Positions 54,353-63,117 of a stretch of DNA of 64,000 bases are shown piece by piece. The notes beneath the pieces are model-generated. The model searched no databases. It was given only the letters and a program-made list of their open reading frames with translations, and was not told where the DNA came from. Made by a program: the position numbers and the translations under genes. Origin of the DNA: CADEFQ01 sp050185195 (lineage in GTDB: Bacteria; Pseudomonadota; Gammaproteobacteria; Steroidobacterales; Steroidobacteraceae); the NCBI GenBank assembly GCA_050185195.1, contig JBFWZQ010000009.1:1-64000 (forward strand). The letters run 5' to 3'. Each line of letters starts with the position of its first letter. The first letter of the stretch is position 1.

Positions 54353-55310
54353 GTCCCTGCCGCAATTCGCCGACGTCGTCGCGGCGGCGGGCCGGCTGCA
54401 GGGGCGCGTGCGGCGCACGCCGGTGATGCGCTCGGACCGGTTCGACGAACGCGCCGGCCGCAGCGTCGTCTTCAAGTGCGAGAACCTGCAGCAGGGCGGG
54501 GCCTTCAAGCTGCGTGGGGCGCTGAATGCATTGCTCGTGCTGCCGCCCGGTGCCGGTGTCACCCGCGTCGCGACGCACTCCTCCGGCAACCACGGCACTG
54601 CGCTTGCGATCGCGGCCCGCTCGCTGGGCCTCGCCTGTACCGTGGTGGTGCCGGAAGGATCGGCACGGCCCAAGGTGGCGGCGATCGAGGCCGCGGGCGC
54701 ACGCGTACTCTTTTGCGCGCCGGGGCTTGCGGCGCGCGAGGCGGCGCTCGCCGAGCTCGTCGCGCGCGAGCCGGCGCATGTCGTGCATCCCTTCGACGAT
54801 GCGGATGTCATCGCGGGGCAAGGGACGGCGGCGCTCGAGTTGCTGTCGGAGCCGATGGATTTCGAGACGCTGCTGGCGCCGGTGGGCGGAGGCGGGCTGA
54901 TCGGTGGCACGGCGCTCGCCGTGCGCGGCATGGTGGACGATTGCACGGTCGTCGCAGCGGAACCGGCCGCGGCGGACGACGCCTGGCGTTCCTTCTCGAC
55001 GGGCGTGCGCGTGGGTGTCGACGTGCCGGATACGATCGCCGACGGCCTGCGCGGCTCGATCGGCGTGCGCAATTTCGAGCTGCTGCGTCGACACGTGGAC
55101 GAAGTGGTCACGGTGAGCGAGGCCGAGATCATCGCGGCGATGCGCGTCGTGCTGGAGGACCTGAAGCTGCTGATCGAGCCATCATCCGCGGTAGCCGTGG
55201 CGGCGCTGCTGTCGGGCCGCGCCACGCGCCTCGGTGGACAGGTCGGCGTGATTCTTTCTGGCGGCAACGTCGACCTCGGGCAGTGCCCGTTCCTCGCGGG
55301 GCGCGCGTGA
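54342..55310 (+). CDS. PLP-dependent threonine/serine dehydratase
   Basis: A 322-residue fold-type II PLP enzyme that deaminates threonine or serine, or may racemise serine. The PLP lysine is in GGAFKLRGA, phosphate contacts in SSGNHGTALA and GGGGLIGGT, and the C-terminal ILSGGNVD is typical. There is no ACT domain, so it is not the regulated biosynthetic IlvA. GTG 54342 or 54345 starts it, overlapping orn. Its stop overlaps the GFA gene. Confidence 0.9.
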   Translation: MVSESLPQFADVVAAAGRLQGRVRRTPVMRSDRFDERAGRSVVFKCENLQQGGAFKLRGALNALLVLPPGAGVTRVATHSSGNHGTALAIAARSLGLACTVVVPEGSARPKVAAIEAAGARVLFCAPGLAAREAALAELVAREPAHVVHPFDDADVIAGQGTAALELLSEPMDFETLLAPVGGGGLIGGTALAVRGMVDDCTVVAAEPAAADDAWRSFSTGVRVGVDVPDTIADGLRGSIGVRNFELLRRHVDEVVTVSEAEIIAAMRVVLEDLKLLIEPSSAVAVAALLSGRATRLGGQVGVILSGGNVDLGQCPFLAGRA

Positions 55311-55711
55311 GCGAACCCGCTGCATGGGTCGTGCACCGCGGCGGCTGCCACTGCGGCGCCGTGCGCTTCGAGATCGACGCACCCGCCGCGATCGACGCCC
55401 TCGAATGCAATTGTTCGATCTGCCGCGCGACGGGCTTCCTGCACCTGATCGTGCCGCGATCGCGCTTCCGGCTGTTCGCGGGAGAGGAGGCCTTGCGTGA
55501 GTACCGGTTCAACACCGGCGTCGCACGGCACTATTTCTGCGGCACCTGCGGCGTCAAGTCGTTCTACGTGCCGCGCTCGAATCCCGACGGCTACAGCGTC
55601 AACGTGCGCAGCCTCGATCCCGCGTCGATCGGGCTCCTGACCGTGCGGCCCTTCGACGACACGGATCGTGAGGCATCCGAGGCGCGCATCCGCGGCCTGT
55701 CGGCCGACTGA
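55307..55711 (+). CDS. GFA/CENP-V zinc-binding family protein
   Basis: A 134-residue protein with zinc ligands in GGCHCGAV, CNCSICRATG and CGTCGVKSF, as in glutathione-dependent formaldehyde-activating enzyme-like proteins. The function of this branch is not known and formaldehyde activity is disputed. GTG 55307 overlaps the dehydratase stop (GTGA), so the two are co-translated. Confidence 0.9.
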   Translation: MSEPAAWVVHRGGCHCGAVRFEIDAPAAIDALECNCSICRATGFLHLIVPRSRFRLFAGEEALREYRFNTGVARHYFCGTCGVKSFYVPRSNPDGYSVNVRSLDPASIGLLTVRPFDDTDREASEARIRGLSAD

Positions 55712-55773
55712 AAGCGCGCTGCGCGCCCGTCGGGTACAGTAGCTGCTCCCCGTTTGTCGGGGCAGGGGGGCTC

Positions 55774-56133
55774 ATGGACCTGATTGCCGGCCTCGTCGTC
55801 GCGCTCGTCGCGCTGCTGCACCTGTACTTCCTCGTGCTCGAGATGTTCCTGTGGGACAAGCCGGCGGGCATGCGGGTCTTCGGCCTGTCGCCCGAGGCAG
55901 CGGCCTCGTCGAAGGTGCTCGCGGCGAACCAGGGGCTCTACAACGGTTTCCTCGCCGCAGGCCTCGCCTGGGGCCTGGCCCTTGGTACGAACGGTACGCC
56001 GATCAAGCTGTTCTTTCTCGGTTGCGTGCTGGTCGCGGGCCTGTATGGAGCCGCGACGGCCAATCGCCGTATCCTGTTCGTGCAGGCCTTGCCGGCCGCG
56101 GTCGGGCTCGCGCTCGTCTGGTACACACGCTAG
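55774..56133 (+). CDS. DUF1304 family membrane protein
   Basis: A 119-residue inner-membrane protein of four transmembrane helices (residues about 3-25, 51-70, 76-95, 98-117) with the conserved DUF1304 patterns LHLYFLVLEMFLWDKP and ANQGLYNGFLA. Function unknown. A TACAGT hexamer (55735-55740) could be a -10 box, and a small CCCCG/CGGGG hairpin (55748-55762) lies in the leader. Confidence 0.88.
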   Translation: MDLIAGLVVALVALLHLYFLVLEMFLWDKPAGMRVFGLSPEAAASSKVLAANQGLYNGFLAAGLAWGLALGTNGTPIKLFFLGCVLVAGLYGAATANRRILFVQALPAAVGLALVWYTR

Positions 56134-56142
56134 CGTCACGCC

Positions 56143-58386
56143 ATGGGATATGTACCAAAACCGGCCCTGGGCGGGGGCGACCTCCCGTCGGCGAACGCGC
56201 GCGACAACCTGCGCCAGGATGCACTCGATTACCACGAGTTTCCGGTTCCCGGAAAGCTCGCCGTCACCGCGACGAAACAGATCTCGAACCAGCGCGACCT
56301 CGCGCTGGCGTATTCCCCCGGCGTGGCGGCGGCCTGCGAGGCGATTGCCGCGGATCCGCGCGCGGCGCATCGATTCACCGCACGCGGCAACCTCGTCGCC
56401 GTCATCACCAACGGCACGGCGGTGCTCGGCCTCGGCACGATCGGCCCGCTCGCGGCGAAGCCGGTGATGGAGGGCAAGGCGGTACTCTTCAAGAAATTCG
56501 CCGGCATCGATGTGTTCGACATCGAGGTCGACGAACGCGATCCGCAACGCCTCGTGGACATCATCGCGGCGCTCGAGCCGACCTTCGGCGGCATCAACCT
56601 CGAGGATATCAAGGCGCCGGAGTGTTTCGCCGTCGAGCGCGGCCTGCGGGCGCGCATGAAGATCCCCGTCTTCCACGACGACCAGCATGGCACTGCGATC
56701 ACGGTGGCGGCGGCCGTCCTCAATGGCCTGCTGCTCATCGGCAAGGAGATCGGGGCGGTCAAGCTGGTCGTCAGCGGCGCGGGCGCGGCGGCGCTTGCCT
56801 GCGTCGAGTTGCTCGTCGACCTGGGCGTGCCGCGGGAGCGGGTCTGGCTGACGGATCTCGCCGGCGTGGTGTACGAGGGCCGCACGGAGCTGATGGATCC
56901 CGAGAAAGCACGCTACGCGCAGCGCACGACCCATCGCAGCCTGTCCGAGGTGATCGACGGCGCGGACGTGTTCCTCGGGCTGTCGGCAGGTGGCGTGCTG
57001 AAGCCCCCGATGGTGGCCCGCATGGCCGCGCGGCCGCTGATCCTCGCGCTTGCCAACCCGACGCCGGAGATCCTGCCCGAGGAAGTCGAGGCGGTACGGG
57101 GCGACGCGATCATGGCCACGGGACGCAGCGATTACCCGAACCAGGTGAACAACGTGCTCTGCTTCCCCTATGTCTTTCGCGGCGCACTCGATGCCGGGGC
57201 GACGACGATCACCCGCGCGATGGAAGTCGCGGCGGTGCATGCGATCGCCGCACTCGCCCGCCAGGAGCACAGCGAGGAAGTGGTGAGCGTCTACGGTGCC
57301 GGGATTCCCGGCTTCGGGCCCCGCTACCTGATCCCGAAGCCCTTCGATCCGCGCCTGATCCTGAAGATCGCACCGGCCGTGGCGCGTGCCGCGATCGACA
57401 GCGGCGTCGCGACGCGGCCCATCGCCGACTTCGATGCGTACGTGTTGAAGCTGCAGCAGTTCGCCTACCACAGCGGCTCGATCATGCAGCCGGTGTTCGC
57501 GGCGGCGCGCGACGTCGGGGCGGCGCGTTCCCGCGTGGCGTTTGCCGAAGGCGGCGAGGAGCGCGTGCTGCGTGCGGTGCAGGTCCTCGTCGATGAAGGG
57601 CTCGTGCGGCCGGTGCTGGTGGGCCGCCCGGCAACGATCGAAGCGCGCGTGGGTGAGTATGGCCTGCGCCTGCGTCGCGACACGGACTATTCGGTGATCG
57701 ACCCGGGCGCCGACGCCCCGACGCAGGTGGCCGCAATGTCGCTGCAGCGGCGCGAGGTCGACGGCATGATCTGCGGCACGACCGGTACGACGGCGCAGCA
57801 CCTCGCGTTCGTCGACCGCATCATCGGCCGCGCGCCGGGGGTCAGCGTCTATGCCGGGATGAGCGTCCTGATGCTGCCCGGCCGACAGCTGTTCCTGGTC
57901 GATACGCACGTCAACCAGGACCCGGATGCCGAAGCGCTCGCGGAGATCACGCTCATGGCCGCCGCCGAGGCGCGTCGCTTCGGCGTCGATCCGAAGGTCG
58001 CGCTGCTGTCGCATTCCGATTTCGGCAGCAGCGACGCGCCTTCGGCACTGAAATTGCGGCGCGCGCTAGCGCTGGTGCGCCAGCGCGCGCCGCGGCTCGA
58101 GATCGACGGCGAAATGCACGGCGATTCCGCGCTGAACGAAGCCGTGCGGCGCGTGTCGTCGCCACAGACCGCGTTGCGCGGGTCGGCCAACCTGCTCGTC
58201 CTGCCGAACCTCGACGCGGCGAGCATCGCCTACAACCTGCTGAAGACGGCGGCGGGCAACAACGTGGCGATCGGGCCGGTGCTGCTCGGCTGCGCCGCCG
58301 CGGTGAACATCCTGACCCCCGCGGTGACCGTGCGCCGCATCGTCAACATGGCGACGCTCACCGTGGTGCAGGCGGTGGCGCGCTAG
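56143..58386 (+). CDS. maeB: NADP-dependent malic enzyme, MaeB type with phosphotransacetylase-like domain
   Basis: A 747-residue enzyme that decarboxylates malate to pyruvate and makes NADPH. The catalytic half carries YSPGVAAACEAI, FHDDQHGTAI and the nucleotide site VVSGAGAAALACVEL; residues from about 430 onward form a phosphate-acetyltransferase-like domain, regulatory in MaeB and often lacking activity. Its last 29 bases overlap the opposing PEP synthase gene. Together with PpsA it can turn malate into PEP. Confidence 0.95.
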   Translation: MGYVPKPALGGGDLPSANARDNLRQDALDYHEFPVPGKLAVTATKQISNQRDLALAYSPGVAAACEAIAADPRAAHRFTARGNLVAVITNGTAVLGLGTIGPLAAKPVMEGKAVLFKKFAGIDVFDIEVDERDPQRLVDIIAALEPTFGGINLEDIKAPECFAVERGLRARMKIPVFHDDQHGTAITVAAAVLNGLLLIGKEIGAVKLVVSGAGAAALACVELLVDLGVPRERVWLTDLAGVVYEGRTELMDPEKARYAQRTTHRSLSEVIDGADVFLGLSAGGVLKPPMVARMAARPLILALANPTPEILPEEVEAVRGDAIMATGRSDYPNQVNNVLCFPYVFRGALDAGATTITRAMEVAAVHAIAALARQEHSEEVVSVYGAGIPGFGPRYLIPKPFDPRLILKIAPAVARAAIDSGVATRPIADFDAYVLKLQQFAYHSGSIMQPVFAAARDVGAARSRVAFAEGGEERVLRAVQVLVDEGLVRPVLVGRPATIEARVGEYGLRLRRDTDYSVIDPGADAPTQVAAMSLQRREVDGMICGTTGTTAQHLAFVDRIIGRAPGVSVYAGMSVLMLPGRQLFLVDTHVNQDPDAEALAEITLMAAAEARRFGVDPKVALLSHSDFGSSDAPSALKLRRALALVRQRAPRLEIDGEMHGDSALNEAVRRVSSPQTALRGSANLLVLPNLDAASIAYNLLKTAAGNNVAIGPVLLGCAAAVNILTPAVTVRRIVNMATLTVVQAVAR

Positions 58387-60736
58387 CGTCCGCGAGGAAC
58401 ATCCAGGTTTCCACCACAGTGTCGGGGTTCAGCGAGATGCTGTCTATGCCCTGCTCGAGCAGCCAGCGGGCGAGCTCCGGGTGGTCCGAGGGCCCCTGGC
58501 CGCAGATGCCCACGTACTTGCCCTGGCCACGGCAGGCCTTGATCGCCATGGCGAGCAGCGCCTTGACCGCTTCGTCGCGCTCGTCGAACTGCCTTGCGAC
58601 GAGGCCCGAATCGCGATCGAGGCCGAGCGTCAGTTGCGTCATGTCGTTCGAGCCGATCGACATGCCGTCGAAGTGCTCGAGGTATTTCTCCGCGAGCAGC
58701 GCGTTGGTCGGCAACTCGCACATCATGATGACCTTGAGGCCGTTCCTGCCGCGCGCGAGGCCGTTGGCGGCGAGCAGTTGCGTCACCTCGCGCGCCTCCT
58801 CGACGGTGCGCACGAAGGGCACCATGACCTGTACGTTCGTGAGCCCCATCTCGTCGCGCACGCGCAGCAGCGCCTGGCACTCGAGGTCGAAGCAGGGCCG
58901 GAAGCTCGCGTCGACGTAGCGCGAGGCGCCGCGGAAGCCGAGCATCGGGTTCTCCTCCGACGGCTCGTACTGGCGCCCGCCGATGAGGTTCGCGTACTCG
59001 TTCGACTTGAAGTCGGAGAGGCGCACGATCACGGGCTCCGGCGCGAATGCCGCCGCGATCTGCGAGATGCCCTCGGCGAGCTTGTCGACATAGAAGCGCA
59101 CCGGATCGGCGTAGCCCGCCATCTGGCCGCGGATCTGGTCCTTGAGGTCGGCCGACAGCCGATCGAACTCGAGCAGCGCGCGCGGGTGCACGCCGATCAT
59201 CCGGTTGATGATGAATTCGAGGCGCGCGAGGCCGACGCCCCGGTGCGGGATGCCCGCGAAATCGAACGCGCGGTCCGGGTTGCCGACGTTCATCATGATC
59301 TTGACCGGGATCTGCGGCAGGGCGTCGAGCTCGATCTGGCGGCGCTCGAAGTCGAGCAGGCCCGCATACACGTAGCCGGTGTCGCCCTCGGCGCAGGACA
59401 CGGTGACTTCGGCGCCTTCCGCGATGCGCGCCGTGGCATCGCCGCAGCCGACGACCGCGGGAATGCCGAGTTCGCGCGCGATGATCGCGGCATGGCACGT
59501 GCGGCCGCCGCGGTTGGTGACGATCGCGGCGGCGCGCTTCATCACCGGCTCCCAGTCCGGGTCGGTCATGTCGGCCACGAGGACGTCGCCCGTCTGCACG
59601 CGCGCCATCTCCGCCACGCTGCGAATCACGCGCGCCGGACCGGCGCCGATGCGCTGGCCGATGCTGCGGCCGGTTGCGATCACCTCGGAGCGCTTCTTGA
59701 GCGTGTAGCGCTGGATCGTGCGCCCCGCGCGGCTCTGCACCGTCTCCGGGCGCGCCTGCAGGATGTAGATCTCGCCCGTCGAGCCGTCCTTGCCCCATTC
59801 GATGTCCATGGGCTGGCCGTAGTGCTGCTCGATCACCAGCGCCTGCTTCGCGAGCGCGACGATGTCGGCTTCCTCGAGCGAAAAACGCTGCCGGTCGGCG
59901 CGCGGCACGTCGACGGTCCTGACGCGCTCGCCGCTGCCCGGTTCGCCGTAGACCATCTTGATGGCCTTGCCGCCGAGATTGCGGCGCAGGACCGCGCCGC
60001 GGCCCGCGCGCAGCGCGGGCTTGTAGACATAGAACTCGTCCGGGTTCACCGCACCCTGCACCACGGTCTCGCCGAGGCCGTAGGAGGACGTGATGAACAC
60101 GACGTCGCGAAAGCCGGAGTCGGTGTCGAGGGTGAACATCACCCCGCTCGCGCCGAGGTCGCTCCTGACCATGTGCTGCACGCCCGCCGACAGCGCCACG
60201 AGCGAATGGTCGAAGCCCTGGTGCACGCGATAGGCGATCGCGCGGTCGTTGAACAGCGAGGCGAACACCTCGTGCATCGCCGTCAGTACCTGCGCCTCGC
60301 CGCGCACGTTGAGGAAGGTTTCCTGCTGGCCGGCGAAGGAGGCTTCCGGCAGGTCTTCGGCCGTGGCCGAGGAGCGCACGGCGACCGCGATCTCGCGGCC
60401 GGCGCTCATCGCGCGAAAGGCTTCGAGCACGGCGCGCTCGAGCGCCGGCGGGAAGGGCGTCGCAAGTATCCATGCGCGGATCTGCGCGCCGGTCGCCGCG
60501 AGCTGCTGTACGTCATCGACGTCGAGGCCGGCCAGGGCCGCGCGGATGCGGGCGTCGAGGCCGCCTTGCTGCAGGAATTCGCGATAGGCATCGGCGGTCG
60601 TGGCGAAGCCGCCCGGCACGCTCACGCCGAGCTGCGCGAGCGCGCCGATCATCTCGCCGATCGAGGCGTTCTTGCCGCCAACGATCTCGACGTCGTTTTT
60701 CTTCAGGGTCTCGAACGGGAGGACGTACGTTGTCAA
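58358..60736 (-). CDS. ppsA: Phosphoenolpyruvate synthase PpsA
   Basis: A 792-residue enzyme converting pyruvate and ATP to PEP, AMP and phosphate. It has an ATP-grasp domain (EIVGGKNASIGEMI, AVRSSATAEDLPEASFAGQQ), the swivelling phospho-His domain (GGRTCHAAIIARELGIPAVVG) and a PEP/pyruvate barrel ending with IGSNDMTQLTLGLDRDS and CGQGPSD. The start codon is TTG at 60736 with GGAG eight bases upstream; no in-frame ATG fits. Divergent from its regulator gene. Confidence 0.97.
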   Translation of the reverse strand: MTTYVLPFETLKKNDVEIVGGKNASIGEMIGALAQLGVSVPGGFATTADAYREFLQQGGLDARIRAALAGLDVDDVQQLAATGAQIRAWILATPFPPALERAVLEAFRAMSAGREIAVAVRSSATAEDLPEASFAGQQETFLNVRGEAQVLTAMHEVFASLFNDRAIAYRVHQGFDHSLVALSAGVQHMVRSDLGASGVMFTLDTDSGFRDVVFITSSYGLGETVVQGAVNPDEFYVYKPALRAGRGAVLRRNLGGKAIKMVYGEPGSGERVRTVDVPRADRQRFSLEEADIVALAKQALVIEQHYGQPMDIEWGKDGSTGEIYILQARPETVQSRAGRTIQRYTLKKRSEVIATGRSIGQRIGAGPARVIRSVAEMARVQTGDVLVADMTDPDWEPVMKRAAAIVTNRGGRTCHAAIIARELGIPAVVGCGDATARIAEGAEVTVSCAEGDTGYVYAGLLDFERRQIELDALPQIPVKIMMNVGNPDRAFDFAGIPHRGVGLARLEFIINRMIGVHPRALLEFDRLSADLKDQIRGQMAGYADPVRFYVDKLAEGISQIAAAFAPEPVIVRLSDFKSNEYANLIGGRQYEPSEENPMLGFRGASRYVDASFRPCFDLECQALLRVRDEMGLTNVQVMVPFVRTVEEAREVTQLLAANGLARGRNGLKVIMMCELPTNALLAEKYLEHFDGMSIGSNDMTQLTLGLDRDSGLVARQFDERDEAVKALLAMAIKACRGQGKYVGICGQGPSDHPELARWLLEQGIDSISLNPDTVVETWMFLADASAPPPAPR

Positions 60737-60803
60737 ATGAAGGCTCCGGAAATCCGCAACGGGCTACTTGCGGGGCGAGCCTGGCAATGAAAGACTCGTC
60801 CGC

Positions 60804-61625
60804 GTGAGTCGACGAACAGTATTCTTCGTTTCCGATCAGACCGGGGTGACTGCGGAGACCATGGGTCACAGTCTCCTGACGCAGTTCGATGGCCTCGAGT
60901 TTCGGCCGGTGACTTTGCCATTTGTGTCGAGTGTTGACAAGGCAGAGGAAGCCGTAAGAAAGATCAATCTCGCCGCCGATGACAGCGGTGTGAGGCCGAT
61001 CATATTTTCGACGCTCGTGCAGACCGACGTGCGCGATATCGTCAAGCGCAGCAACGGCCTGTTCCTCGATTTCTTCGACGCGTTCGTCGGCCCGCTCGAG
61101 TCGGAACTCGCCACGCGATCCACGCATCGGACAGGGCGTGCGCATGGCATTGCGGACCTGACCGCCTACACCACCCGGATCAATGCGACCAATTTCGCGC
61201 TCGCGAACGACGATGGCAGCGGCCGCGACTACGAGGCCGCCGACGTCGTCGTGGTCGGCGTATCGCGCGTCGGCAAGACGCCGACCTGCCTCTACATGGC
61301 CCTGCAGTACGGCATCTTCGTCGCGAACTATCCGTTCACCGACGACGATCTCGAGAGCGGGCGCCTGCCGCGGGCGGTCGAGCCCTATCGGGGCAAGCTC
61401 TATGGCCTCACCATCAAGCCCGAGCGCCTGCAACAGATCCGCAACGAGCGCCGCCCCGACAGCCGCTATGCCTCGCAGCAGCAGGTGCAGTTCGAGATCC
61501 GCACGGCCGAGACGCTGTTCGAGCGCTATGGCATCCCCTGCCTCGACACGACGGAATGCTCGATCGAGGAGATCGCAAGCCACATCCTCGACAGCGCGGG
61601 CATCGAGCGTCGCGTCCGACCTTGA
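60804..61625 (+). CDS. ppsR: PEP synthase regulatory protein PpsR (bifunctional kinase/pyrophosphorylase)
   Basis: A 273-residue DUF299 protein that inactivates PpsA by ADP-dependent phosphorylation and reactivates it with phosphate. Features: VFFVSDQTGVTAETMGHSLL, P-loop GVSRVGKTPT, and LDTTECSIEEIASHIL. GTG 60804 gives the expected N-terminus (VSRRTVFFV); an open frame reaches TTG 60768. The divergent ppsA-ppsR arrangement is widespread. Confidence 0.95.
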   Translation: MSRRTVFFVSDQTGVTAETMGHSLLTQFDGLEFRPVTLPFVSSVDKAEEAVRKINLAADDSGVRPIIFSTLVQTDVRDIVKRSNGLFLDFFDAFVGPLESELATRSTHRTGRAHGIADLTAYTTRINATNFALANDDGSGRDYEAADVVVVGVSRVGKTPTCLYMALQYGIFVANYPFTDDDLESGRLPRAVEPYRGKLYGLTIKPERLQQIRNERRPDSRYASQQQVQFEIRTAETLFERYGIPCLDTTECSIEEIASHILDSAGIERRVRP

Positions 61626-61654
61626 GGGCGGTCACATCCTCGCCGTCCGGTCAC

Positions 61655-61682
61655 TTGCCCCGGAACGCGCCTGCGCTATAGT
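61655..61682 (+). promoter_or_regulatory. Promoter of the DUF1249 gene
   Basis: TTGCCC (61655-61660), a 16-base spacer and TATAGT (61677-61682) end eight bases before the ATG. No Shine-Dalgarno is present, so a leaderless message is likely. Confidence 0.45.
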
Positions 61683-61690
61683 CACCCGGC

Positions 61691-62074
61691 ATGCAGACTG
61701 ACGCGCTTGCCACGGTCTCCTGGCGTGCCCGGCCCCAGAGCTTCGTCGCGCTCATGGCGCTTTACGAAAGCAATTTCCTGCGCCTGGGCTGGCTCGCGGG
61801 CGACCTGGGCGCGCTGGCCGGGGTGGCGGTGTCGAAGGTCGAAGGCGACTGCGACCTGGTGCTGCGCACCGTGGACCGATCCCGCTACACGACCTCCATC
61901 GAGCTGACCTACGCGCCGCTCGCGCTGCCCGACCTGCGGGTGCGCATCTACCACGATGCCCACGTGGCCGAGGCGCAGGGCGCGGGCGAGGGTACGCGGG
62001 AGCGCTGGGCGCGCAACATGCTCCTCAACAAATGGCTCGAGTACTGCGCCGATCGCGGCCACCGCTTCACATGA
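61691..62074 (+). CDS. DUF1249 (YqiB-like) family protein
   Basis: A 127-residue protein with the YqiB family pattern: FVALMALYESNFLRLGWL, SRYTTSIELTYAP, LRVRIYHDAHVAEAQ and NKWLEYCADRGHRF. It is a conserved gammaproteobacterial protein of unknown function. Its stop overlaps the ATG of the next gene (ATGA), so the two are co-translated. Confidence 0.9.
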   Translation: MQTDALATVSWRARPQSFVALMALYESNFLRLGWLAGDLGALAGVAVSKVEGDCDLVLRTVDRSRYTTSIELTYAPLALPDLRVRIYHDAHVAEAQGAGEGTRERWARNMLLNKWLEYCADRGHRFT

Positions 62075-63117
62075 AGGCGCTCGGGAGCCTGCGCTTCGGC
62101 CGTGAGCCGGAGAAAGAGGCCGAAGAGCAGCGGGTCGTCCAGCTTTTTCGCAACCGCGCCGAACTCAAGAAGGCGTACGGGTCGCTGCAGGATGAAATCC
62201 ACCGCTTGAGCGATCGCCTGAAGCAGCAGGAAGGGGCGACCGCACGCATGCAGGAAATGCTCGAGGCGCTCGAGGCGCGCCTCGCGACGCCTGAAAGTGC
62301 CTGGCCGGCGCTCGTGTTCTACCAGTTGCGCGCCTTCTGGGGGCTGGGCCGCGAGCTCATCGCGCAGCTGGTCGCGGATCTCGCGCGCCAGCAGGAGGAG
62401 AGGGAACGCCGCCAGCACCTCACCGAGTCCAATCGGCGCCAGTTCACGCGCCGGCAGGCGCTCGAGGCGCAACTGCGCGAGGCGGAGACCGCCGCCGCCG
62501 AAGCGGTGGCGCGCCAGGCGGAGTCGCAGCGCCGGCTCGCCTCGCTCACGAGGCCGTGGCACTATTTCAAGCGCCGCGAACTCGCGCGGCGGCTGCATGT
62601 CCAGGAGACCAACGCCAGGGCGACTGCTGCGGCGCTCGTCGAAGCGCGGGGCGCCCACGACACCCTCGATTCGGAACAGGCGGCGGAGTTTCCCGGCCTG
62701 TCCGTCGGAGCCCGCCGTGCGATCAATCTCGCGGCCATCGGCTACGCGGAGCTCCTTTGCCTGCGCCTCGCAAGCACCCCGCTCGTCGCGCGGGCCAAGG
62801 ACGCAGCGGCGCGGCGCGAGGCGATGGACGACTACGGGACGCGCGAGGAGTGCGAGCGGCTGATGGCGGACATCGGGCGCGCGAGGTCCGTGCTCCAGCA
62901 GCGCGCCCGGCTGTCGCAGGAGTTGCGTGCGCGCACCGACCGGTTGCGGGAGCTCGCGCGCTACCGCGACGCCGCCGACACCGTGCCGACGCCCGATTCG
63001 ATCGGCATGGCCGAGGGCGACGTGCTCGATCGCGACGCGCAGGGCGCCAACGCCGCGCGCCTGCCGAACGTCCTCGCGGAGGACACCTGGGACCTGTTCA
63101 GGGTCGTGCTGCGCTGA
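62071..63117 (+). CDS. Unrecognised coiled-coil protein
   Basis: A 348-residue soluble protein with no signal peptide and no family that I recognise. Residues about 20-80 and 110-200 are charged heptad-rich coiled coil (ELKKAYGSLQDEIHRLSDRLKQ, LRARTDRLREL later), separated by a hydrophobic segment around 88-105 (ALVFYQLRAFWGLGRELIAQLV). A second globular-looking part (residues about 215-270) is Ala/Gly-rich. ATG 62071 overlaps the DUF1249 stop, so the two may act together. Its last 20 bases overlap the opposing RND gene. Confidence 0.75.
   Translation: MKALGSLRFGREPEKEAEEQRVVQLFRNRAELKKAYGSLQDEIHRLSDRLKQQEGATARMQEMLEALEARLATPESAWPALVFYQLRAFWGLGRELIAQLVADLARQQEERERRQHLTESNRRQFTRRQALEAQLREAETAAAEAVARQAESQRRLASLTRPWHYFKRRELARRLHVQETNARATAAALVEARGAHDTLDSEQAAEFPGLSVGARRAINLAAIGYAELLCLRLASTPLVARAKDAAARREAMDDYGTREECERLMADIGRARSVLQQRARLSQELRARTDRLRELARYRDAADTVPTPDSIGMAEGDVLDRDAQGANAARLPNVLAEDTWDLFRVVLR

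Noticed and set aside
55591..58014. An 807-codon open frame on the minus strand across maeB and its neighbours
   Set aside because: It is antisense to a clear malic-enzyme gene, has an Arg/His/Ala-rich composition without family motifs, and is expected from the high GC at third positions. Similar long antisense frames cover putA (850-2655), fba and mlaF (36533-38413) and ppsA (58481-60790).
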